DNA of 64,000 nt from Vespa crabro (GCF_910589235.1 NC_060970.1:4267487-4331486); one strand, 5' to 3'; shown: positions 24,437-38,815, counted from the stretch's first letter. The notes: generated from the letters alone by a model not told the origin. A program made the numbers and translations.

Positions 24437-25280
24437 CTCTCTTTCCGTCTCTTTTCCTTCAACGTTTATCTCGTTCAAAAAGGACTTCAAATTAAAGTAA
24501 CCGACTCGCTCACTCTCTCTCTCTCTCTCTATCTCTTTGATTTCATCTACCCGTCTGTTTGTCTGCTTCTCTATCTCTATAAATCTATCTCTCTCTTTCT
24601 CTCTTTCTCTCTCTCGCTCTCTGTCCGTCTCTCTTCTTCTCTCTCAGTCTCATCAGGACATACCAGAAGATGCCTTCGTTTTCGATGGTACTCCACGGAT
24701 CAACGCATCGACCCGTTCATCCGTAAGTTTTCAAAAAGTATTAAAGTGAATCGCGAAAATACGATATCCTTTCTACCAGAGTTATATATTTGTTACGATT
24801 CATTATTCGATGAGATTTCGCCAGTCGTGAGTAAGAGAGTTTCGAACAAAAACAAACAAAATAATGAAGAGAGCAAAATGAAATTGTCTATTTCGCACGA
24901 TAGATCAAAGATTTTGCGAAGTAACGAAGAAAGTTACCTCTGTTCGTCTGTCCATCCGTTGAGTTGAAGTCCGATCGATGCTCTCGCTCTCCTTTCCTAA
25001 CGAGAGACGTTCAAGGAATGACGGACGACCTTGACTTTACAGAGCTCTGCTATTTATCTTTCTCATGTGTTTGAAAACAACAAACTTATCGATCCGATTT
25101 CTAGGAAATTTTTTTTCTTATCCTCAAGGACGTATTCTCCCAACGATATGAGAGAGAGAGAGAGTAGTCTGCAAATCTCGAGTTAATTATTGCGTAAACA
25201 ATTACAAGAAAGGTCGGAGATGTAATCACGTGATCGACGTGATGACGCAGCAGCACGTTCACGAGAGTGAGAGTGAGAAT

Positions 25281-25312
<32 letters not shown>

Positions 25313-26087
25313 AAGAGAGGTGGTTAAAGAGGGAGAAAGAGGAGAATAAGGTTGGAGGGATTCTCGAGACGGTTTTATCCGCGGGACTCTCGATAGCAAA
25401 GACGACCCGCCTTAACGACCGGCACTCGGCATACCGAGTCTCCTTCGGCGAGTCCGCGGACGACGTGCCTCGATAGATTCATCGAATACTATCGAAGGAA
25501 TTTCGCAAACAATCCCGACCAATCGACACACACCGGTGCCTCTTGGGAACCACACTGCGAACCGCCTCTCAAACGTCGTCGTTGTCGTCGTCGTCGTCGT
25601 CGTTGTCGTTGTCTCTCCCCCCACTCCACCCCCCGCGTCGTTGTACCCCACTCTCCCTCCCCACTCCTTTAACTACCACACCAATTCCTTCCGATATCTT
25701 CTCGATTATCTTCAACGATTTTTCTTCTCCGATTTATCGTTTCTCCCTCGAGATCTAAAGAATCTTTTAGATCGAACCTCACGATTTTTACCAATATTCT
25801 CGATCAACGGCTATTCTGGAGTGCCATCGAATTTTTATCATTATCTTTAATCTGGCTCGTTGGAAGATCCTATCAAGAGTATCTATCCTATTTTTATCGC
25901 AACGTAATCCGTAAATAGAGTTTAAGGAAAGAAATAAAAAAAAAAAAAAAAAAAATGGGAAAAAAATATCGATTAACTCTCTCGCATTCTCTCCTCTTCT
26001 ACTTACTTACTTTTGTAAGAAATTGATGTAGAGAGGTAATTGCAACAATCGTGCCGGTGAAATCGACAGAATCAATCCGAGAGAGAG

Positions 26088-26118
<31 letters not shown>

Positions 26119-28620
26119 CCTTTTAACCGCCGTAGAATGGTAGAACGAAGCAAGGTACCGAAGGAAGGAAAGAAAGGAGAAAATAATCGCCGAGTTCGGT
26201 GTGAGAAAGCCAGCTCGGTCGGCCTTAAATCAAGGAGGCCCTAATTCCAGCAAGAAATCGTCGCGGGGCGTTGTTCCCAGGATCAGCTGGCCGACTGACG
26301 GCATTTCTCGGACATACCCGTCGTACCTCATCGACCGGTTCCAACTGCCTTCTCGCGATCCGCCGTTCTGTATTTTGCGTTTCTCTCTCTCTGTCTCTCT
26401 CTCTCTTTCTCTCAGTCATACGCGAGTGTGTGTACGTAACGTGCGATTTCCAGCTATTCACTCGGTGCCGGCCACGCCCTTTTACTGTGATTGGAAAGCT
26501 TCGGAATCTAGAAGCTTATACGCCGCGCGCGTTACGCTCGAGCGCGCAAGAATCGTTCTCCGTGTACCAATAAACGATCATCGTTGGTTTATTGGATGGA
26601 CGTTCGGTAAACCGCAACGCGTAAAAAAAAAAAAAAAAAAAAAAAGAAATAAAAAAAATAATAAAGCATCTAGGAAAATAAAATATTTCAATTGCATGAT
26701 AAATGGATTGCTTTGCTAATTGGGAAAAGAAAAGGGACTCATTAGAGTCAGCGTAAAATCGCAAGATCGTCAAGGAGAGGAATCGAGGTAAACAATTTTC
26801 CACTCAAGGTCAAAGACCTCTCGTGTCGCGGAGAGAGAGAGGTGAGCTTGTATATATGTGTACGTAGAGAGACAGAGAGAGAAAGAGAAACCACAAGCAG
26901 TCGTTCGTTCGCCTGGCGCATCCATAAAATGTCGTAGGGTCGGTGTCACCCTCCTTGGATAGTGCCCCACCTGAGAGCACGGAGATCACCTGCTACCACG
27001 TAGGAGAAGATAAGACAAGAACACGTAGAATGCAAGCGGTTCCAACGTCCGACCTTGGCTAGGTCGAGCGTACGGCCTCGAGAGTATGCGACACTGATTG
27101 AGCCGCATCTGCGGCTCCCGGGACACCTCTTCGCTTTTCTTCAAGGCCATTAAATCCAAGTCAACGAGTCCAATGTTTTATCGTCCTAAGGAATTCTCTC
27201 CCGAAGCTTCTTCCCTCGGGTTTCGATTATTTTCTTCCTGTTGATCGATGGAGAAGAAAATCGGATTTCAAGAAATCACGAGTTATAACAACAGTACGAG
27301 GTAAATGGGGAACGAGTAGTTCGTTTCACGCCGAACCTTCATGGAATCCATCTACTCCGTTGACGGATTAATCCGAACTTCGGGTACGATCCATTTGAGT
27401 GTATCCCTGTGCTCCGTAAGTAGGACGCGGCTTAAGCCCTTCTTTACGTTCCCCCCACCTACCAACGTCCCGTTCCATTGTCGCGGAGCTAAGCACAGAT
27501 TTATTATCGCGTTGAGACTCTCTTTCTCTCCAGCTATTTCTCGCTTTCTTCCTCTTTCTCCCTACCTCCCTCCCTCCCACTCTCCTCTCTCTCTCTCTTC
27601 TTCTTCTCAACGGCGGCCCTGAGTCCTATCGTGACCGGTCTTAGTCCCGTAAGAGAAATACATTCATCGAGTATTCTATTAAGAATCTGCACTCCGCAGA
27701 TAAACGAGCGAAATAAGGTTCTTTCAGAGTAGCCCCACTACTACCTCCTTCCTTTACTTTCTCTCTCTCTCTCTCACTCTCTCTCTCTCTATCTCTGTCC
27801 TGTTCCTATCCTCTTTCTATCTCTTTTTCTTCCTTCCTTCCTACTCTTCATTTTCTTTCCATCAGACGAACGATAGCAACCCTCTCGTAGTCCCTATGCT
27901 ATGTCTTTCTCGTCGTCTTATAACACGTCGTTGGATCACCTGCGCGAAAAATGTTGGATTGCTTCTATTTGCAGAAGGAAATTGCGTGTGACTCGAGACG
28001 TCGAGGCCTTTCTCTCATAGATATAACGCATCTGCCACGTCAGAATACGAAATATCCCGTTAACGTTCTAGTTATTAAAAATCTCGATATTCATACGAAT
28101 TCATCAGACCGGAATAATATTGTATCTATCATATCTGGAATAATAATTCTTACGACTACGATTTAATTATGATATTGACGCATGTTTCCTATTTTTTTTT
28201 AAATTGCGTACGTACACCCGGTATATTCGAGGGATAAATACGACGAGTATCCTGTCGTAGCACGCGTTAGAGTAGCTCGATCAGCCACGCCAGGAGGAGT
28301 CCCGACGTCTCACTTCCTTTCCACGTCCTTGCGTTCCATCTTCCATCGAAGATGCAGCTGTCGTCCATTGCCTTTGAGGTTCCCACTTTGACCTCGAGAA
28401 AATGATAATTAGCGCATTTCAATAATTGACAGGCCAACAACAACAACAACAACAACTCGACGAGCAAATGTAACGCATCTGGTGCTAAATGCGATGAGTG
28501 GTCGACTTTTCTAACTACGCAGTTTTCCTACTACGTTCTACTCACACAAACGCTAATACGTATTAGAAAGTAGAATAGATTTATCCGGTTATCGAATCCG
28601 CTTGTTGTCGTCGCGTCTTG
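22716..28620. other. non-coding DNA, unique and repeat stretches
   Basis: CT at 22,842-22,869, GA at 23,259-23,280, TAGG/TAGA tetramers at 23,971-24,008, CT at 24,393-24,433, GA at 25,281-25,303, GTC array 25,573-25,612, poly(A) at 25,937-25,955 and 26,623-26,645. 26,890-27,540 is unique and CpG-rich, with nothing recognised. (CAA)n at 28,436-28,455. Confidence 0.55.
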
Positions 28621-28649
28621 CCGAACGAAATGAGAAAGAAAGAGAGATA

Positions 28650-28686
<37 letters not shown>

Positions 28687-30808
28687 TCAGAGAAAAAGAA
28701 TAAAGATATTAAATTTTCTATTGAAATTTAACAAAATGATAGCAAAGTCAAAGTAATTGCACGAGACAGAAAGATTACCTTTAGTTCTTTCGCAAAGTCA
28801 AAGTCATCCAAAGTCACTTTTCGTGATGGTTCTCCAGTCGCCTCCACTTTTTGCTATACCACTCGGTCGTATCCTTCTCTGCTTCTTCTTCTTCTTCTTC
28901 TTCGTGCTCGTCCACGTAAATTGCGGCGCCTGAAATTGAATATTACTCGCTTCTCGAACGACCGGGAGACCTGATTGGTGAGGAAGAAGAGGAAAAAAAA
29001 AAGAAAAGAAGCGAAAAGATGAAGAAGAGACGTCGTAATACTATTCGTTCTTTTCAAGTAACACGCGACGAAGTCAAAACTTTTCAAAGTTCAAGGTGCA
29101 AGATAAAAAGAAGTATCGTTCAAAAAAAAAAAAGGAGAGAGAAAAAAAGAAAAAAAAAAAAGAAGAAGAAAAAACAAAAACATCACCTTTGGATCATGCA
29201 ATTGCTTTCTAATTCTGAACTTAAGTCTCGACAGGTGCATTTACATACATAATATTACATTACATTACATTATGTATATATACATATATATAAAAGAAAA
29301 GACCAACAGAATAAAAGAAAATTAAGTGAAAGAAGGAAGCGATGTTGAAAAAAAAAAAATAGAGAATCGATTTATGTATCTTACGTTCTAAATTTAATAG
29401 TCTGTACCTATTCACATGCAGATACTTGTACTTTATCGTACATGTATCATGGAACATTACCACTGTCTTTTAGATACAGGTGCGACGCGCAAAGAGCTAC
29501 GTGTAATAGATAGAGAAAGAGAAAGAGAAAGAGAGATAAGAAAAAAGAAAAGGGACGACGAGAATGACGCTCTTTTCAAGATAAAGATGCAAGATAGTCG
29601 AAGAGGTGTACGTCGATGGATATCTGAAATACGTGTATTCAGTTAACCGAGCAAGCGATAGGCCAGGTGATACTCGAACTACCGTTCTGAGAAACACGTA
29701 GTGTCGATTTGATACTAGCTACTTTCGCGATCGTCACTCTTTCGAGTAATCGATACTGCTACATAAATCGTATCGATAAGCGAACCTACGGCTACCGACA
29801 TGCGATTTTATCGATGGATAGCAAATTACTCGGTGTATGTATGTATATACGTATTCTTCGTTCTCCTTTGTCGAAAGGTTATAGTAATGCCTGTAAATAT
29901 AAGGGAAAAGTTATCATTAAATAAACATTATATAAAATGTTTTATATACTATATAAGCTATAAAGGTATAGTATGTAAATCGAATCGAGATAATATAACT
30001 TGTAATTACTCTCTCTATTGATAGACGATAATCTTGATAGAAAATTTATTGTTGATATTAACAAAAAGTGCAATATTAATTAACATCTGAGAAGTATTTG
30101 ATGACAACAACGAATAAACTAAAAATCGATTAAGTAGTCGTATAAAATTGTTTGGATCGTATTATTAAATGCATCGCTCGTGAGTGGTAACAATGATAGC
30201 GGAGTGCGCTCGTCCAGGATAGAAGCAGTTGGGATCTTATAAAGACGTCAAACCACGGCCAACGAAACTTTCCTAATATATCGCGACCATTACTGGTACA
30301 AGCCTCCGACAACGACGGCCAGGACTACGACGACGACGAGTTATAGCGCACGCTCTTGGAACTTTGTTTATCAAACAAATATTTCGCCACTAGGTACTCG
30401 CGGAATACTTATTAACTCCCGACCAAGGTGATATCGCCGATACTTTTGTCTCCTATACTACGAAATCATTCTATATACTTATTTCCGATATATAATTAAA
30501 GATTGAAAAATAATTCATAATACGTATCAATCATTTGTTATTCATTCGAATTGTAAAAATCTTGTTAAAATAATTGTAAATATTTTTAAATGGAAGTTAC
30601 GGGATAAACGGGTGTATTCATAATTGCTAGAAAGAAAAACGGGCGACTTCGTGCTCGTAGAAAAACGATTGCAATCTTCGAAGCGATCGTTTCGAAACGG
30701 ACGTCTCACGCGAGGTACTTCGATCGGGGCCATCTATAAGTTTTCTTTCCCTGTCCCCCAGCCCCGAAACGTTCTAGGGAGGTACATACTCACCCTCACC
30801 CTCTTTCC

Positions 30809-30840
<32 letters not shown>

Positions 30841-31774
30841 TTCTGAACTCGTACTCTTCGCCGCACCGCGAAAGGAAACACGAAACGCGACCGTTCCGTG
30901 GAAGCCTCTTAATCGCGCACTCCCGTCCGAGTTTCAAAGTTTACGGGTTAAAGACCGACCGGATTATTAATGCACGGATTCCGTGATACCCACAGTCCGG
31001 TCAATATATCTCGCGTTTCCAAGCAATACCGGAGCTTCGATCGTGTTCGTCTCTATGTCCCTTGTTACTTTGAGAACAAAGAAAAACTCTTATGGGACTA
31101 TAAACCACTACCCTATTACTATAGAAACGTGATAGTCTTATATTATTCTTATCACGTATACGGATACATATATGTACCATAAAATTGGAAAAATTTAATG
31201 ACAAATAAAATTCATATGATTGTCATCTTTATTATATATCTTGATTATTATTATTATTATCATCTTCGACTAAAACAAGATCCAAAGAAATCAGGAATAA
31301 TAAGGATTAAAACCTATTAAATCTATCATCAAGATAAAAGAAAACCTTTCGACACTTTTACTTACTAAATAAACGCATTATGGAGGCAGACGAGCGTTAA
31401 TTACACGATATTATCGAGCGACATAACTTTATTCAAATATGAAAATAATTCAACGTTTACTCCTTCGGGATTTACATTACTTTTCCTTGTGCAATGTCGA
31501 CACGTCCAGCGACGGACGTCTTTTCTCTCTTTTTTCTTTATTTTTTTTTTATTTTTTTTTTTTGTTTTTTATTTTTTTTTTTTTTTTATCAAATTAGCCG
31601 TACAATTTATTCGCGTGCAATGCGGATTAACCTGCGACGAAGGGCGAACACGATCTTCAGTGCATTGTGCCACGCCACTGGCTTCTACGTTATATTACTT
31701 GCATGATAATTATGACTATAATGAGAGTTTATGATGAAACCTCGACCATCGTCCGTTCTTACTTTTCTCTCTCT

Positions 31775-31841
<67 letters not shown>

Positions 31842-33116
31842 TCTTGAGACACCGTAGTTTTCCAAGCTCCAAAAATCTCTTTTCCTAGGATGGAATATCC
31901 TTCTCGCCTATTATATTAATCTCGATATAATGGAGAAACTAATGCTATTTTACCCATTGTACCTGGTACGAAACTCACTCGCGATTCCATCGTAATGAAT
32001 TTTCCTGCACGAATTTTTTGTCGAGTTACATTGTGCTTCCTGTCGTATAAATTACGAATTTCATATCCGCCCACCTCGTTCTTTTGTCTATACGATCACT
32101 GGAATAGCTCGTATTTCTGAAATATTATTGAAATTACGCTTACGGTTTATACGCTACCACCCTTGACAATTTTTAATAATTACGAGTGAAGCATTGTATT
32201 ATGACTCGTGTTAGCAAGATGTATGTACGTTTTCAATGAGAAAATGTGTATGATTGTAAATCGTGGGGATTAAATATGATGAAAAAAAATAAAAAGGAAA
32301 AGAAATAATGAACTCGCGGAGAGAAACTCGATCGAACTTTATTACGAGATCATTAGGTATTAAGGAAAGAAACGAAAAAAAAAAAAAAGAACAAAGAAAT
32401 GAGAGAGAAAAGAAGAAGAAGAAAGAGAACAAAAAAATAAAGGAGAGTACGATGGAGAAGCGATAAAAAAAAAAAAACGGGGAATAAACTCGTGGAAATT
32501 GTAATGCAAACAAACCTATTACCGTAAAGTCAAAAAGGGGGAAGGAAGACAGGCGTTTATTTTAAAAGCCAAGCAAAATCGTGCATAGTCTTTTCTCTTA
32601 CAACCCTTTACGCTCTTGCCTTTACTCCACCCTTTACTCTCCTTCGAAACGTATTTCGTTTCCGTCCTCGCTAACACCGAAAACAACAAACGGACTGTCA
32701 ACGCCTCGCGTCGCGGTGAACCTGTGAAAAGTATGAAAAGTAATTAAATTCATGTCCCGGTCTAGTCGTGACTGCGCACCAACTGCAAATATCACACTTT
32801 CCTCTTCGAGAAATTCAAGTAGGTATTTTGTTACGGCGAAAAGAAGATTCTGACTGTAGAAGAAGAACTTTGGTCTTCGTTGAAACTTTAACAAATCGAT
32901 TTCAGAGACGAATATTACGAACGTCGTCCATTTCGATTGTAAGTTGAAACGAAGAAACTACACGTTTAGAATCTAAGATTTAAAAATTAACATCGATGAA
33001 GGGGAAATGGGAAAAAAGGAAAAAAGAAAAGAAGAGAGAATAAGGATTTTCCAAAGCTTATGGTACTTTTAGATTTTGCAAAAACTACGATCGATGGTCT
33101 CGATTGTTATGATGGT

Positions 33117-33121
<5 letters not shown>
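28621..33121. other. non-coding DNA, AT-rich
   Basis: GA at 28,640-28,686, A-rich tracts 29,120-29,185 and 32,370-32,480, T-rich 31,530-31,587, CT at 31,781-31,844. 29,700-30,760 and 31,860-32,210 are unique and AT-rich without a supported gene. Confidence 0.55.
31781..31844. repeat. (CT)n with TTTCTC interruptions
   Basis: CT tract of about 64 bases interrupted three or four times by an extra T. Confidence 0.9.

Positions 33122-33192
<71 letters not shown>
33122..33192 (+). repeat. poly(A) of 71 bases
   Basis: An uninterrupted A run, followed by A-rich sequence to about 33,287. No retroelement body is recognisable upstream. An assembly or polymerase-slippage origin of the exact length is possible. 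Confidence 0.85.
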
Positions 33193-33194
<2 letters not shown>

Positions 33195-34334
33195 AAGAAA
33201 AAAGACTATAAGACCGCGAGAAACTGCGATAAACTGCGAGGAAAAAAAGAAAGAAAATAAAAAAAAAAAGAAAAAGAAAAAGAAAAAAGTTAGCGTGAGT
33301 TGGCCCCGGAACGGCATCGCCGACACCGCGATGCTCGTCCGCTGCTCGTGGCGTTGCTCATTCGTGACGAAAACTTTGAAATTGTGCCTTCGGTGTCGGA
33401 GGGTACGTACGTACCTATAAATAAAAGAAAGAAACTCGGTCTTATATATTCGCAGAATTAAAGGACGTAACGACGATTAAATGTCACGCTTTAAAATCAA
33501 AGAAGTCTTTTCTAAACGCCGTCGCTGAATTCGTCCGTGTCCTATACTTTCCTATACTTCTACAAAATTAGAAATGATCTCTAAATACAATAAGACACTC
33601 TCTCGTTTGGCGAATGTTCACTCGTTCCACGAGTATTATCTCTTCGGACGATCTTAACGTTCGTTGAATATAGCAAAGTGAAAGTGAGAAAAACGATGAT
33701 GCTTTACAGTTCGACTGTGGGAAATTACATGCAACTTCGCGCGTTTATCATCACAACGCCGCGTCATCCGCGTGTTTCCATGGAGGAAAAAAAAAATATA
33801 GAAAGAAAAAGAAAAAAAGAAAATTAACAAGATCTCTTAGATCGGCAATTTTTTTATTCGATAGTTCGAATAAATATCAAATTGTAATATTTCGAAACAT
33901 TTATTGGTACCTTATACCATAAATACGTATAGAATGAATACTTGGGAAGTCTCTTGTGCGGTAACATTTTGGAATATACTTTCAGAAGAACGGGAAGCGA
34001 ACGATTTAGACACGGAAAGAAAGAAGTCGTAACTAATGGATTCCCATGAAGGAGGAGAACGCGTGGCGACAGGACGCGTAAACTTTCAGCGACCGATTCG
34101 ACGTAGATTGATACGTTTCTATCCGCGTAGGTGGAGGAGGAGGCCTACCGAGGGCCGCCAGCCAAGGATTCATCATCCATCATTAGTCCGAACAATCGAG
34201 CCGCTCGCACAAAAGTACTTCGGTCTTTCGGACCGTGCAGAATAAGGTGGCATCCGAAGGAGAACAATTTGATGGGAGCCCACGCGAGCCAGGTAAAACG
34301 AATTACGAGTATCCCTGATCGAAGAACTCGAATA

Positions 34335-34366
<32 letters not shown>

Positions 34367-35819
34367 GGGAGAGGGGAGTTGAGAGAATATCTCCATCTGC
34401 CGATGGTTGGTTGGAGCAATCGGATATCTAAGTAGGTTAATAAACGGGCCTCGTCAATGCTGTTGGATTCCCATAGAACCAATCGCGCTCGTATCACGCA
34501 ACGTTTACGTGCCACGCAACGCGCATCGCACGCATCTAACGAGTCTTCCCAGGACTCAACGACCGAAGGCTACTACTACCTCGACTAATAGCTAGTCTCT
34601 CTCTCTCTCTCTCTCACTCACTGTCTACCGGGTGTACGAGATCGTACGGACAAGATCGGTTGGAAACATGTATTACGTTGTTACCAGCAAGCCGTGCGTT
34701 TAACCTCGCACGTATTCAGCTTGACGATAGCTATATATATATGTATATGTATATGTATATGTATATATGTAGGTAGAGAGACATTCGAAGCGAAAACGTT
34801 CCTCGTATATCGATGTACGTACTTACATACGTAGTTTACTATGGTCCTATTACGTTCGTGCGTATCGACCGAATTTCTAAGAATGGCCTTTGTAATTTTC
34901 ATCACGCGATTTTTAAGCTAATACACGTTATCGATATGAGTTTAAACCATACGTGTGTATGTATATCGTTTATATGAGTTACTCGACAAATTGTTTATTT
35001 TCTATAAATGAAAATATCCTTGATAACGACGCGTTGATAGTAAGTACACACCGAGGATAAATTAATATAGGGTTGGTGTAATAAATATAGATATATAAAG
35101 CTTACGGATAAATAAATCCTTTCGGTCATAACCCGCCGAAGATTAATGATCGTAACGTTATTATTGCGGAGAATGGTTCGAAGCCATCGCGCTACCGGAA
35201 GAGGGGGTTCTATAGGTGCGTGTCGGTTTCTTGATGGAGAGCCCAGGGAAGAAATAAAAATCCGTCATTGAACTAAAAAGAGAAAGAGACATAGAACGGA
35301 GAGGGGATAGAGAGAAAAGCGAAGCTTCTGCTGAATCCGAGATAGAGAGCTAGAGAGAAAGAGAGAGAGAAAGAGAAGGAGACAGGTTGGAACAACAAGC
35401 CGGCCGATTCCCACGAAATAATAGAAAATAAATATCTGCTCGATGATTACTCTTCGTAGCGCTCTCTCTCGCGCTCGTCCGTTTCCTGACACCTACACAT
35501 AGAAACTTACTCATTAAAGGAGCCTAAGAAATCACTTAAATGGAGAAAGCCATCGGGAATTTATTTTTGATATTTCTATACGAAGAGAAACTATATATCG
35601 CGTGAATTACGATGGATTTAAAATCAATTTACACACAGTCTTCTTATAGTATTGGTTTATAAAATTAACAATAAAGAACGCGTGTGCGCGCGTGCGCGCG
35701 ACCAAGAAATGACTTTACTATTTGAACAGTCTAACAAGCAAAGGAAGTCAACGTCCTGCTTCGTTCGTTTCTTCTCGATACGCACCGATGACGTTTCGAA
35801 AAACGCGATCGAACAGCTG

Positions 35820-35945
35820 TAGAAGAAGAATTATCACCTCCGCGCGTTTTCGCCGCTGGCGGCGCGGCGGCGTGCGGCCAAGTGCCGCAGGTGCGGCAAT
35901 TAAAAGCCGCACCGTCCTCATTTGTTTCCCCTGACGATCTTGACG
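35820..35945. other. CpG-rich island with four alternating inverted heptamers
   Basis: GTGCGGC (35,872-35,878), GCCGCA (35,884-35,889), GTGCGGC (35,891-35,897) and GCCGCAC (35,906-35,912) alternate, so three different hairpins can form. The last pair is a perfect 7-bp stem with loop AATTAAAA. A palindrome CGCCGCTGGCGGCG lies just before, and a CAGGTG E-box overlaps the second and third arms. The island is flanked by AT-rich DNA. Confidence 0.6.
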
Positions 35946-36315
35946 GCCTATCTTGACCGCTCATTTTTATAGTCATAGTTTTCCGAAGAATACCCGAGTG
36001 AATAACTACGTTTGCTAACGAGAAAAAGGGTGTTAAGGCGATACAAATGAGATATCGTAGATTCCCGCTCGAACGTCCATTTACCATTCCAATCATCCAT
36101 CGGCTCGATCAGATGTTCATTTTTCAAATGACAATTTTTTTTATTGCTCATGAAAGGGCTAAACATCAACGAAACTGTATTAATTTATTATTCGTCCTTT
36201 TTTCCCCACTTCCAAACTGATCGTAATAATTAAAAGAATATCTTAAATTCGAATAGAAATTTCGTTCTTTTTCCAATATAATTCTCTTAATTTCTAATAC
36301 TCGTTAATAACAAAG

Positions 36316-36318
<3 letters not shown>

Positions 36319-36360
<42 letters not shown>
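36319..36360 (+). repeat. poly(A) of 42 bases
   Basis: An uninterrupted A run in AT-rich unique sequence. Confidence 0.9.
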
Positions 36361-36362
<2 letters not shown>

Positions 36363-37579
36363 CGCGTACACGACGCGTAAATGTTCTCGTATAATTTATG
36401 CCTTGCTCGAAGAACAGGCGGTTATTAAGATAACGATCGTAAAGAATTCTTTAGCACGGTTCATTATCCTTACCCGTATCTACACGCTAAGATATTATAA
36501 TTTTATTCCATGTCGACGCAGTTTGGATTTCCAGGATAATACCGTACGAGTCAATTAAACCGAATTATGAGAATGAAGAATTACCGGTTTCGGTAAGTCT
36601 TTGAACAATTTTTATTTAATATGTCGTCCCAATTAAACATAAATCGAAATCGATTCGTAAGCGTAATCTAACAAACGTTTGTTAAGAAAAATATAACGAA
36701 GTGAAAGATCCTCGTAAATAGTTAATACCTGGCATCGATATAGGATGGACGACGAGTCGACAGTTAGGGTAGAGAAGGCTTGAAAGCGTTAGCAAGAGAA
36801 AGAGAAGAAATAGAGAGGGACGACGCGTAAAGAGGGAAGAAGAAAGAGAGGGAGAGAGAGGGAGAGAGAGAGGGTCGTGGTTCGAAAGGGTAACAGGTGG
36901 TCGGGCAGGAAACGTAGACTGTATAAGAGCGGATAGCCGAGCGAAGAGCGGTTAGCATAACAATTGCAGTCGCTGGCTACGTTGTCCGTAGTGGCGAGCG
37001 CCCGGTATGATTAATGTGTACGCACGCGTTCACGTTCACACGCATCTCGAACATCTCGGGCGTAACGTCCACTAAGAGATATATAGAAAGGAGAAAAAGA
37101 TCTTACGTCAACTATGATATCAGAAAAGACTTTCAAGCTTGTTCGAACTAGTTTTCGTGGCAAATGAAATAAAGAAAAAAAAAAAAAAAAAATAACACAC
37201 AAATAAAAAAGAAAAATTAAAAGAGAATGAAAAGAGGGGGGAGGAAGAAAAGAACGACAGGAAAACGATAATAAATAATTATGCGAAACATCCGTTCCAC
37301 CCCATTTTGATCTTCTCTCGTGGATGCCGAAAGTAAAACGATCGTAGCAATTGCAATAGAAGGCGCGCGTTGATGAGATCGAGATCGATTAATTTGGCGG
37401 GCTCGATTCGTCCCGGTTACTGGCAGATGCGCCGGCTGTCGTCGACCGTGCCGAGTTTAAACGAATTTGCGCCTCTTGTCTCTTTTCTTCGGTGTCTCGA
37501 AACGACGAATCATTCTAGTAAAGAGCCAAGCGTCGACCGAGAGGAAAAAAGCTAACTACAAAATAATGGAGATTCCCGA

Positions 37580-37646
37580 AAAAGAAGACGAAGACGAAGA
37601 CGAAGAAGAAGAAGGAGGAGGAGGAGGAGGAGGAGGAAAAGAAGAA
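37580..37646. repeat. purine-rich GAC-GAA-GGA compound array
   Basis: AGACGA units, then GAA, then GGA units, in about 67 bases. Confidence 0.85.
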
Positions 37647-38465
37647 CTTCCGGCGGATACGCACCATTTTTGTCACAATCGCGACATCAAGAGTGTTACA
37701 AGGGGACCGACCGGTCGTCGGAGGGAAAGAGGGTGACGATGCTTCTTCGCTCAAAGTATCGATAATGATCTGCAACCGGCGAAGTCTAACGAAGTGTATA
37801 CGAACGAACGAACGAACGAACGAACGAAATAAGGGCCCCCTTCCGACACGCTCGAATTTTAATTCGTAGTTTTTTCGCGTTAACGTTCTTTCGCTTCTAA
37901 TGAAACATAATCATTTACAAATATACATACATACGCTGGATCAGTTAAAGCTATATATTATTTAGGCGTTTAAAATCCTATATCCGTCAACTGATCTATA
38001 TAGTATAGTAACTAATCTATATTCATAAAATGTATGTATTTAATCCATAAAGAGAAAAGAAAAGGTATAACTTACCCATCTAGTAATATTAGAGGATGAA
38101 CATAAATACATAAAATTGTTTTGAAAATAATGATTTTAGCGTTAATGACGGCCACGCAAGCTTTCTCCCTATTAAAGATAGAAGAAGAAAAGCCGATCAA
38201 AGGGTAAAACGTTCGTTTCTTTCTCATCGCGTAACAGTCGGAGTTCTCTAAACGATTTTCGCGGACGGTAAGGACGACGAAAAGAGAGCAAAATACGGAG
38301 AGAAGAAGGCGTGAGCTCAGCGAGGGAGAAAAAGAGACGGTGTCTGGTAGGCGTGCGTTCACGCCTACTAATTACGCTTCTAGACGTTGTTATGCTCACT
38401 CTGAAAGCGTGCGTACCTTGCGTCCTCTACTCAGAGCGGGAAAGAGGACTGACTCTAAAGTGTAT

Positions 38466-38723
38466 TCTCTCTCTCTCTCTCTCTCTTTCTCTTTCTCTCT
38501 AACTCTCTAACACTCTTCTCTTCTGTCCGGTATGGAGAAAAACACACATGGTATAGCCAATCGAAGAGGCAGCGCTCAAAGAAAGAGACCGGAGGGACGA
38601 GGGAAAGTTAAAGGCGAAGGCTAAAGCTAAGGTGAGGGAGGATAGAAGAGGTTCGTCCTCCCTACGTGTCGTATCCACATTGGGATCGCCGAGAAACCAG
38701 ATCTCTCTCTCTCTCTTTCTCTT

Positions 38724-38758
<35 letters not shown>

Positions 38759-38815
38759 TTCTCTCTTTCTCTATCTCTCTTTAGCAAAGTCTTTGCTCGG
38801 CAGCGAGAAAAGGGC
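38466..38815. repeat. CT tracts and (CACTCT)n hexamer array
   Basis: CT at 38,466-38,484 and 38,702-38,716, and a CACTCT hexamer array at 38,724-38,758. It ends just before the CpG-rich island at 38,816. Confidence 0.85.

Larger units (their letters stand above)
33193..38465. other. non-coding DNA with two long A runs and a CpG island
   Basis: GA at 34,335-34,359, CT at 34,595-34,616, TATATG array 34,734-34,769, alternating purine-pyrimidine 35,678-35,702, the inverted-heptamer island at 35,820-35,945, GA 36,842-36,871, a GAC/GAA/GGA tract 37,580-37,646 and (CGAA)7 at 37,800-37,828. A frame at 34,036-34,245 is arginine-rich and unrecognised. Confidence 0.55.

Noticed and set aside
24350..24967. 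205-codon open frame, plus strand
   Set aside because: The first half is CT-repeat translation. The second half is AT-rich with no recognisable motif.
34036..34245. 69-codon arginine-rich frame
   Set aside because: Not recognised; arginine richness follows from local CpG and purine content.
35170..35200. tRNA-like T-arm motif GGTTCGAAGCC
   Set aside because: No acceptor stem, D-arm or A-box at the right distance. Similar GGTTCGA sites at 14,322 and 36,876 also fail.
35731..36096. 121-codon non-repetitive frame, minus strand
   Set aside because: No recognisable domain and no splice or promoter signals. It crosses a CpG-rich island whose high GC lowers stop frequency by itself.
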